Assembly (NCBI GenBank): GCA_030642545.1
Contig: DAOWNP010000111.1
Coordinates: 1 to 7,685 of the forward strand
Source of the DNA: Desulfobacteraceae bacterium
GTDB lineage: Bacteria > Desulfobacterota > Desulfobacteria > Desulfobacterales > DAOWNP01
DNA length: 7,685 bases
Direction of reading: 5' to 3'
In this document: positions 1-7,200 of the stretch, one piece after another
Position numbering within the stretch: position 1 is the stretch's first letter
Layout: every line of letters starts with the position of its first letter
Program-made: the position numbers and the translations under genes
The notes under the pieces: generated by a model
What the model saw: the letters and a program-made list of their open reading frames with translations, nothing else
What the model was told of the DNA's origin: nothing
The model's database searches: none

Positions 1-329
1 GCTCTTGTATAAAAAAGCCTTTCACTTGAAGGTTCCCTTAAAACAAAAAAACCTTCTCCTCCAATACCCAAATCTGTTGCATTTCCTGTTGATTCAAAAG
101 ATCCCTGACCAAAATTTGATGCTACATTATTTAGTGCAGTACCTCTTCCTACCTGAGCAGATCCTGACTGGGTAGCTACAGATTGACTCAAAAGATCAGC
201 AAATATAAATCCGCTGCTTTTAAACCCTACTGTATTAACATTGGCTATATTATCTCCTATTATCTGCATAGAGTTACCAAGTGTATTTAACCCGCTGATT
301 CCTGAAAAAAGTGAACTTGTTAAAGACAT
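1..329 (-). CDS. flgE: Flagellar hook protein FlgE, N-terminal part (cut by window edge)
   Basis: FlgE is the structural subunit of the flagellar hook, the curved joint outside the cell between rod and filament, exported by the flagellar type III system. The 109 visible residues begin MSLTSSLFSGISGLN and contain the rod/hook N-terminal signature with DNIANVNTVGFK near residues 26-37, followed by a GGEGFFVL motif near residue 91 and the YTRA that normally precedes a conserved Gly. Both are typical of FlgE and related rod/hook proteins. The start is the ATG at 329, preceded by a strong purine-rich ribosome site (AGAGGGGG, 334-341). It lies 32 bases after flgD stops, with no terminator between, so it is cotranscribed. 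The remaining C-terminal portion is left of base 1. FlgF or FlgG share the N-terminal motif, but the position directly after flgD favours FlgE. Confidence 0.93.
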   Translation of the reverse strand, partial: MSLTSSLFSGISGLNTLGNSMQIIGDNIANVNTVGFKSSGFIFADLLSQSVATQSGSAQVGRGTALNNVASNFGQGSFESTGNATDLGIGGEGFFVLREPSSERLFYTR

Positions 330-361
330 AATTCCCCCTCTTTTTTAAATATTTTCTGCTT

Positions 362-1063
362 TTAATCCGTAACTGATAAATTTTCTTCAGGAGCCAGTAC
401 TTTTGTAATATTTTTCTGGTTTACAATCTGATCTCCAACTATAATATATCCTGAATCAGGTTTATTAATAATTCCCGTAACCCTTCCTGTAATAAAACTT
501 GAAACCTGTCCGTACCCGCCTTTTTCACCTTTTTGCAGAACTTCATAGGAATAAAGCCCATCTGCCAAAGCATCTCCAGCGTCATCTTTTCCATCCCAGT
601 TTATTTTGTGGGTACCTGCATCCATCTGCCCATGATAAAGAGTTTTTACTTTAAACCCGTTATCATCATAAACAGAGATCAAAATTTCTCCGGGACTTTC
701 TATTGTATAAGACCCTCCTATAACTTCACCATCTTCTAAATTCATATCAGAAGCCGCAGCTTCTATATCTTTTCCTATATAATCTAACAAACTCTCTTTA
801 TTATCACTGACAAATGCGTCAGCTATCCCCTGCAGACTTTCATTCATATTAAACATCTGTTCAAGACTGGAAAACTGGGCTAACTGACTGGTAAAATCAG
901 TCCCTTCCATAGGATTTAACGGGTCCTGATGTTTTAACTGAGCAACTAACATTGTCAAAAAAGCATCTCTACCGAGAGGATCTTTTTCTTCAACCTTCTC
1001 CTCATAACCATCTTTAAAAAAAGATGGGTTACCTGACTCAGAAATTGAATTAATTTGTGACAT
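362..1063 (-). CDS. flgD: Flagellar hook capping/assembly scaffold protein FlgD
   Basis: FlgD sits at the tip of the growing hook and is needed for FlgE polymerisation; it is discarded when the hook is complete. The 233-residue product has the usual length. Residues 28-70 carry the conserved FlgD N-terminal region, with FLTMLVAQLKHQDPLNPME at 35-53 followed by a Q-LAQFSSLEQM stretch. The C-terminal half contains the FlgD Ig-like/tudor region with G-x-H-x-x-x-WDG-x-DDAG-x-x-x-x-DG-x-Y-x-Y at about 150-173. The ATG at 1063 has a good Shine-Dalgarno site, AGGTGG at 1070-1075, six bases upstream. It follows fliK by 51 bases and precedes flgE by 32, the common fliK-flgD-flgE order, and is presumably transcribed from the sigma-54 promoter ahead of fliK. 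Nothing looks broken or unusual. Confidence 0.95.
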   Translation of the reverse strand: MSQINSISESGNPSFFKDGYEEKVEEKDPLGRDAFLTMLVAQLKHQDPLNPMEGTDFTSQLAQFSSLEQMFNMNESLQGIADAFVSDNKESLLDYIGKDIEAAASDMNLEDGEVIGGSYTIESPGEILISVYDDNGFKVKTLYHGQMDAGTHKINWDGKDDAGDALADGLYSYEVLQKGEKGGYGQVSSFITGRVTGIINKPDSGYIIVGDQIVNQKNITKVLAPEENLSVTD

Positions 1064-1114
1064 ATAGCACCACCTAATATAATAATTTAAATTTTTTTTA
1101 ATACTACCTGAGAT

Positions 1115-2686
1115 TTATGCAACAAGATCAAGACCTCCTTCTACTTTCTTTCTTGCATAAACCTGTTTTTCATCAACATCCTGAGAAATTCGCTGTTTTT
1201 GCTTTGCACCAATTTTTTGTTCCCTGTTTTTTGCAAATTTTCTGTTATGGTCCTGCTTTAAACTATCAGAGAATTGATTAAAATTACTTGCAAATAAAAC
1301 TTCTACCTTTTCAAGCTTTACTCCTGTTTCCAAAAGAACAGCTTTAAGATCAGCTACATTAGATAGAAGAATATCCTTTGTAATCTTATTTTCAGCAAGA
1401 ATACTAACTTTAAGTCCATTAGCACTGTTTTCCAAACCAAGCCTCACTCTCCCTAAGTGTGGTGGTTTAATAGTAAATTCCACATCTTTATCTCCCATTT
1501 TTACTGAGCGTGAAATCTGCTTTGTTACCTGGTTAAGTAAATATGAAGGCATCGGCTTTTCATCTGTTTTTCCGGAAACAGACATCACAGGTTTACCCTT
1601 TATTCCGGAAACTATATTTTCCTCTGAAACTGTTTTTAAATTTGAATCATTTTTAACAGGTTCTGTCTCTTCAGTTGTTTTAATAAATTTATTAAAACCC
1701 CCTGACTCTTTAATATTTTTTACTTCACTATTTTTTACTACTTCTTTATTCTCTTCTCTACCATGATTTGCCAGAAAATCTTTTTTATCCAATATGTTTT
1801 TATTATCTGCTTTATCAATTTGTTCAATATTATCTCTCTTATGCTGCCTGTTTTCCCATTGTAATATCTCAGATTCATTTTTTTTACTGTTTTTCCCATT
1901 TAAAACATTAGCCATACCAATATTATCAGTTGCTTTTCTTTTTTTTTCTCCACCTTCAATATTAAATTCAATACTATTCTTTTCACCAAATCCATTTTTC
2001 TTTTCAAGCTCTTTTGCAAACTCTTCTAAAGAAAAGGTTGATTTACCTTTTAGAGAAGGAGCTATATCCATTCCCTGCAACAAAGATATCAACTGGCCAA
2101 AAGATCCTTTTTTTATTAAAAAATCTGCAGGCTGTTCACACTCTCCCATAACTTCCTTAAGATTTTTTAATAATTCAGATAGATTCATCTCCTGATTATC
2201 AGTATTTATATCAGTTAAAACATCTTGTATCTGCTGATGATTTAAACCAAAAAGACTCAACATGGATTCTATAAACGGTAAAACTGACACAGCAAGCATA
2301 CCGTCATCTTCCATATCATTTTTATCTGAATCTAACTTGTTTAAACTATTTTCCTTTGCTGCCAATACAGCACTCTTAATTTTATCATTTCCCCCCACAA
2401 GCTTTTTTGCAAATCCATTTAAAGAGAAAACTCTTTTCTCTAATTTTTCACTTATCAGAGATTTTACTTTTAACTTTTTAAATTCAGAACCTGAACCATT
2501 TCCCTCTTTATTTACTTCTCCAACCTGATCAAAATTAAACTTAGCCTTTTTTACCATCGCTTTAATTACATTTTTCAATTCATCTGAAAAAAAGGAGTCG
2601 TGATTTCCAACTTTATCTGATCCCTTTGCTTTGCCTGATAATTTTAAAAATTTAGAAGTGTTTAATTGAATTTGTAATTGCTGCAT
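1115..2686 (-). CDS. fliK: Flagellar hook-length control protein FliK (start at 2686 preferred over 2731)
   Basis: FliK is exported during hook growth, measures hook length, and switches the export gate (FlhB) from hook to filament substrates. From the ATG at 2686 it has 523 residues; the same frame is open to an ATG at 2731, giving 538. Numbering from 2731, residues 1-395 are poorly conserved, rich in Lys, Asn, Glu and Ser, as usual for the ruler part. Residues about 397-485 form the conserved Flg_hook C-terminal domain, with the IKPPHLGRVRLGL segment (421-433) matching the family's P-x-x-LG-x-V motif. A basic tail (about 486-530) follows. I prefer the 2686 start because the sigma-54 promoter predicts transcription from about 2741, leaving only about 10 bases and no ribosome site before 2731. 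A weak GAG lies nine bases before 2686. A9 and A8 tracts lie in the ruler part. Identity is secure; the start is moderately supported. Confidence 0.88.
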   Translation of the reverse strand: MQQLQIQLNTSKFLKLSGKAKGSDKVGNHDSFFSDELKNVIKAMVKKAKFNFDQVGEVNKEGNGSGSEFKKLKVKSLISEKLEKRVFSLNGFAKKLVGGNDKIKSAVLAAKENSLNKLDSDKNDMEDDGMLAVSVLPFIESMLSLFGLNHQQIQDVLTDINTDNQEMNLSELLKNLKEVMGECEQPADFLIKKGSFGQLISLLQGMDIAPSLKGKSTFSLEEFAKELEKKNGFGEKNSIEFNIEGGEKKRKATDNIGMANVLNGKNSKKNESEILQWENRQHKRDNIEQIDKADNKNILDKKDFLANHGREENKEVVKNSEVKNIKESGGFNKFIKTTEETEPVKNDSNLKTVSEENIVSGIKGKPVMSVSGKTDEKPMPSYLLNQVTKQISRSVKMGDKDVEFTIKPPHLGRVRLGLENSANGLKVSILAENKITKDILLSNVADLKAVLLETGVKLEKVEVLFASNFNQFSDSLKQDHNRKFAKNREQKIGAKQKQRISQDVDEKQVYARKKVEGGLDLVA

Positions 2687-2751
2687 TTTTTCTATCTCAT
2701 CTGTTTTATTGTTAAATAAAAAAAGAATCATTTTTTTTTAATATTATTAAG

Positions 2752-2767
2752 AGCAACAGGTATGCCA
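2752..2767 (-). promoter_or_regulatory. Sigma-54 (RpoN) -24/-12 promoter of the fliK-flgD-flgE operon
   Basis: Read on the minus strand, this is TGGCATACCTGTTGCT. It matches the sigma-54 consensus TGGCAY-N5-TTGCW, with the invariant GG (2766-2765) and GC (2754-2753) separated by exactly ten bases. The predicted start of transcription is near 2741, just upstream of fliK. Sigma-54 with a FleQ/FlrC-type activator commonly drives hook-operon genes in proteobacteria and their relatives, so the position agrees with the genes it would control. No activator binding site could be identified. Confidence 0.8.
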
Positions 2768-2977
2768 CCAATAAGTAAAACAGATTTTAATAAATATATT
2801 CAAGTAGTTATGGCTTTTAGGCAGGGTGTAATTTATTTATTTATATAGATGAAGAGAAAAACTTACCATGTTAAAAATTAATTTTGGGAAAAAACTACCA
2901 CTTTTTTTCTCAAAAAGAAATTGAGGGTTTATTCTCTATTTAGTTTTTTTACTTTAAAAAATGAGGATGGGACTATT
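2768..2977. other. Non-coding gap between the EAL-HDOD gene and the hook operon
   Basis: This AT-rich stretch separates the end of the signalling gene from the sigma-54 promoter. No convincing ORF, RNA gene or riboswitch is visible; the longest ATG-initiated frames I read are about ten codons with no ribosome site. It is where enhancer sites for a sigma-54 activator would be expected, but I cannot identify one. Two small AT-rich inverted repeats (2886-2911 and 2909-2925) are present, without the G+C-rich stem and trailing U-run of a standard terminator for the upstream genes. Confidence 0.6.
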
Positions 2978-4192
2978 TTATTCTTTACAAGGTATTTCAT
3001 TACTCCATACACATGCATTGGTATATATATTAGGGATTTTATCCTCTTGTATGCCTAATTTATCTGAAAAAAACTTTACTTTATCCCAATCTCCTTTCTC
3101 ATAAAAAACAGAGAGCTTTAAGTAGTCACCAAGCTCCCCTTCCTGTAAAATCAGAGCTTGTTTTATCTCTTTAACAAGAGGAATTTTTTTCATAATCACT
3201 TCAATATCCTGATCCAAAATAGCATCAATCAATGAAAAAATACCCGTGGTAAACAGCTCATCAGAATACTTACAATGTTTACTTATTGTTCCAAGATTTT
3301 CACAAAACTTTGCTCTGATACAAGATTGTTTAATTAATTCTTCTGGTTTGCCATGTGCAACTTTTGATAGTAAAAAAAAACTGATAAATCGCCTTATTTC
3401 ATTTTCTCCAAGGTTAACCAAAGCCTGTTTGATTTTTTTTACTTTATTAATTCGCTTAAAAAAAGATGAATTTGCATATTGTAAAAGTTTGTAAGATATA
3501 GAAACATCACGTTCAATCAATTTCCCAACTCTATCGAAATCAAACTCAGATCCATTTATTTCAGCCATTAGTTTCATATTATTTACATTTGAAGTGGATA
3601 TCTCTTTTCCTTTAATAATTTCAGGCTTACAAAAAAAATATCCCTGAAAATATTCAAAGCCCATTTCAAGTGCTTTTTCAAATTCACTATTTGTTTCTAC
3701 TTTTTCAGCAAGCAGTTTGATGTTTTTGGATGGAAGTTTATTAAGACACGATTGTATTTCATCTATAGGAGTCAGCCTGAAATCTATTTTTATTATATGT
3801 GCAAGTTTTATCAATTGCTCTAAATCTGTTTTAAAAACAAAATCATCTAATGCAAGAGTATATCCTTTTTCAATTAATAATTTACAAGCATCTATTATAG
3901 CATCTGTTGGTTCTACATCTTCTAAAATCTCTACAACCATATTTTCTTTAGAAAACAGCAGAGGAAACTCTTTTAAAATCAAGCTTTCTGTAAAATTAAT
4001 AAAAGCCTTATGTCCACCAGTGATTTCATTTATTCCAATTGTATAAAAGCTGCTTGAAAGTATTTTTGAAGTTGCTGTATCTCCTTCTATATCAGGCATT
4101 GCGTTATTTAAACTATTTCTGAATAAAAGCTCATATGCAAACAATTTTTTCTTTTTGTTAAATATCGGCTGACGAGCAACATATGTATCCAT
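2978..4192 (-). CDS. EAL-HDOD two-domain signalling protein (YuxH/CdgJ-like)
   Basis: This 404-residue cytoplasmic protein has no signal peptide or membrane segment. Residues 1-190 form an EAL-type domain related to c-di-GMP phosphodiesterases; residues about 200-390 form an HDOD domain, a catalytically degenerate HD fold used in signalling. In the EAL part, the signature is YELLFR (E21) instead of EAL. N66, E88, D116-D117, K135, E163 (AEKVE) and Q183 (FQGYFF) occupy the expected positions for ligand and metal binding. The loop after DDF is FKTD rather than the G-x-G form usual in active enzymes. HDOD features include the SYKLLQYANS helix (about 233-242) and a following ALVNLGENEIRRF segment. 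The ATG at 4192 has an AAGGA site seven bases upstream and lies 24 bases after the synthase stop, so cotranscription is likely. Related Vibrio CdgJ affects motility. Activity and target here are unknown. Confidence 0.9.
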   Translation of the reverse strand: MDTYVARQPIFNKKKKLFAYELLFRNSLNNAMPDIEGDTATSKILSSSFYTIGINEITGGHKAFINFTESLILKEFPLLFSKENMVVEILEDVEPTDAIIDACKLLIEKGYTLALDDFVFKTDLEQLIKLAHIIKIDFRLTPIDEIQSCLNKLPSKNIKLLAEKVETNSEFEKALEMGFEYFQGYFFCKPEIIKGKEISTSNVNNMKLMAEINGSEFDFDRVGKLIERDVSISYKLLQYANSSFFKRINKVKKIKQALVNLGENEIRRFISFFLLSKVAHGKPEELIKQSCIRAKFCENLGTISKHCKYSDELFTTGIFSLIDAILDQDIEVIMKKIPLVKEIKQALILQEGELGDYLKLSVFYEKGDWDKVKFFSDKLGIQEDKIPNIYTNACVWSNEIPCKE

Positions 4193-4216
4193 ATATAATT
4201 CCTTTTTTAAGTTAAA

Positions 4217-7200
4217 CTATATTTTTATACCACCTGCTTTAAAAGCATAATTTAAAGAGCTGTCAATAGTCGCTTCATAGCCATTTAAACTTGCTATAAC
4301 GCGACTATTTTGATCAACAAAAGTAAAATCAGCGTTTAATTTATGCTTGCTTAATTTATTGGTTTTAAGATAAACAGAGATTTCTGAGGATGGAAAGTGT
4401 TCTACATATTGTCTGTAGCTATCACAATAACTTGGAATAGACACACTGCCTGTTTGTTCAAAACACCAAAGGCAGGCAAGTTGAAAAGCAGAATCTAAAA
4501 TTAAAGGGTCACAAAGCCATTGCCCTCTGACAGGATCTGTCTCCCACTCAGAAGGAGCCGGAGCTGAAGATACTATTGCAGCCATACCAGAAGCCGAATA
4601 ACCGGTTATTTTTTTAAGTCCCTGAAGCATAGGACCATGAAAAAGGATTTTCTCATAAATATCTGTAATAGTTCTGTGATATTTTTCATACAGAGGTTTT
4701 TTAAAATTTTTAAGTTCACCTGAATGTTGAGACGTTAATTTTAATATAGCTTTTGCACTGGAAAAAACCCTTGAACTGTTACCATTTGAACTGTTTTTTA
4801 CACAAACATCAACTTCAAATGATGATCCTTTATAACAACCTTTGTTTGCAACAAGCCATACATTGTTATTATAACCATTTCCAAGTTTAATTCCATTTAA
4901 TACCCTTAACCTGTCAAATCCAAAAAAAGACATCCCTGGGTTTTCATGAAGAGCACAGCTTCCTATCCATTCAGAAACAAGTGCTAATGGAACCACAGGC
5001 TTTTCTCCTAATACATGATCTTTTAATACTGAATAATTATCTAACTGGATATTTTTTTCATAAAAATTGTAAAATGAATCTTTATTATCAGAGATATCTT
5101 CTGTCTGAAAAAACTCTTTTTCGCTGTTTTTATAACCTGCATCAATGACAACTTCAACAGGCATATTATAATCAGGTACTAACTCTTTTAACAAGCATTT
5201 AACACCTTGTTCAACAGGAATAACATTAATACTGTTTTTTTCAAATTCTCGTTTTATGGAACTTGTAACCATGCCTCCGTCCCACGGCCCCCAGTTTATG
5301 GATGTTACCTTACAATTTGCTCTTTTTTGTGCTTCTGCCTGAGCTGTTTTATTTAACACTTCATTTGCCATGGCATAATCTGCCTGCCCTTTATTACCAA
5401 ATCTTGCACTTACAGAAGAAAACAGTACCATATGTTTTAAAGTGTCTTGCTTTAAAGCTTCAAGAAGATTAACCAGCCCTGCAACTTTTGTATTAAATAC
5501 TATTTCAAACTGATCAATAGTTTTATCTATAATCAGTTTATCATGCAGCACCCCTGCTCCATGTATTATAGCTGTTATATGAGAAAATCTATTCCTTACT
5601 TTTCCCATTAAAGCAGTTAAATCTTTAGAATTTAATATGTCTGACTGATAATAAACAACTTTTGAACCAAAACTCTTTATTTTATCAATAGTTTTCTTTA
5701 TTTCTCTGTTTACTGCAAATCTTTTATACACTTTTTCAACTTCTACAGGCACAGGTTTTTTTTGAGTAAAATAGTTATGATAAACAGCTTTTTTCATTTC
5801 TGATTCTGTTTTTAGATTTTCTAACCAGTCTGGTTCATCAAAAGGTATTTGCGATCTTCCCAGTAAAATCATTGTTGCTTTTGTTTTTTTTGCTATTTCT
5901 ACAGCACATTCAGCGGTTATACCTCTTGCTCCGCCTGTTACAACAATTACATCTTTTTTGGTTAAATCTGTTGTTTTTTCAGAAAAAGATGTTTTTTCAA
6001 GCCTGAGCACCTTTTTAAAATTTTCTGAAATCCCTATCTCCAAATTTCCTGTTTTAAAAATTTCAGACAAAACTGATTCTGCTATAGTTGAACAATCTGT
6101 CCACTCAGGCTCTATATCTATACAGTGACAACATGTGTTTTCCCATTCAAGAGCTGCTGTTTTACAAAGCCCCAAAAAACCTGCCTGCACAGGATTAAAT
6201 ATATTACTGCCGCTTATACCAAAAGATCCGTCCATTCTTGTTATTGCAGTAAATATACTTTTTCCATCATCATCATCGTTATTATCATTTGCAAACAACA
6301 CACCAGCTGTTTGGACAAGCGTAAAAATGGATTTAATATAATCTATATCTTTTAAACCTATCTCTGTTTTTTTAAAAATTGATTTTTTAATAACTATAAT
6401 TATACCACCTGAATTTTTAATATTATCCTGATAATATTCAATGTAATCTTTGTGTGGTGATATTATCAGCTTTGCGTCTATGTTTTTCCCAACAAGTTTT
6501 TTTACTATAGCTTCAGATAAACCTGTTTCATCATCTGTAACATAAATAGTTTTCCCCTTTGGAATAAAAATATCATCTTTTCGTTTGTCTAATTGCTTGT
6601 CTAATAAATCTGCTGTTTTTAAAATTCTTTTATAAATTACTTTTTGAGATAAATCCATATCACTATCAACCACTACTGTTTGTGTTATAAGTGCTGATAA
6701 GTCACTGTTTGAATTTAAAGCTTCTGTGCCTCTTCCTGTTTCAATATCTGAAACAGTTTTTTGATTTTCACCAATATAATCTATAACCTCTTTCAGAGTT
6801 TTTAAAGATGACATAATATCAGGCGAAATTTCAGGAAGATTTCCTGCTTTTTCCTCTAAAGCTGAAAAAATTTCAACTCTTTTAATGGAATCTATACCAA
6901 GATCCGATTCCATATCCATATCAAGGCCAAGAGCATCTAACGGGTATCCGGTAAGCTCACTTACAATTGATATAAGAGTTGAACCCAAATCATGTTTTGA
7001 ATTAACTACAGTCGTATTTGAAGCTGTATTGCTATCTGTTTTTTGATTTTCATCAATATAATCTATAACCTCTTTCAGAGTTTTTAAAGAAGACATAATA
7101 TCAGGAGAAATCTCAGGAAGAGTTCCTGCTTTTTCCTCTAAAGCTGAAAAAATTTCAACTCTTTTAATAGAATCTATACCAAGATCTGATTCCATATCCA

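Noticed and set aside
1794..2195. Plus-strand ORF of 133 codons with a hydrophobic, Phe/Ser-rich product
   Set aside because: It lies opposite the Lys/Glu-rich middle of fliK; the poly-A-rich coding strand gives Phe/Ser/Leu in antisense. No ribosome site or family signature.
2808..2841. Possible sigma-28 promoter (GCCATAA with upstream TAAA on the minus strand)
   Set aside because: The -10 lacks the G of GCCGATAA and no TAAA sits at the required spacing of about 15 bases; the sigma-54 site is far better.
2886..2925. Inverted repeats that could be a terminator after the EAL-HDOD gene
   Set aside because: The stems are short and nearly all A/T, one has a mismatch, and on the minus strand the CTCAA/TTGAG stem is followed by A residues, not T.
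2687..2977. Riboswitch (for example c-di-GMP type) or small RNA in the gap
   Set aside because: No conserved riboswitch core or GC-rich stem-loop could be recognised by eye in this AT-rich stretch.
3344..3362. Plus-strand GG-N10-GC match resembling a sigma-54 promoter
   Set aside because: It lies inside the EAL-HDOD gene on the opposite strand, flanking bases do not match consensus, and no gene lies downstream on that strand.
3717..4046. Plus-strand ORF of 109 codons opposite the EAL domain
   Set aside because: Antisense shadow of a well-supported gene with clear domain motifs; no recognisable product. The other plus-strand ORFs (533-739, 2262-2528, 3246-3494, 6125-6355, 6135-6341) fail for the same reason.
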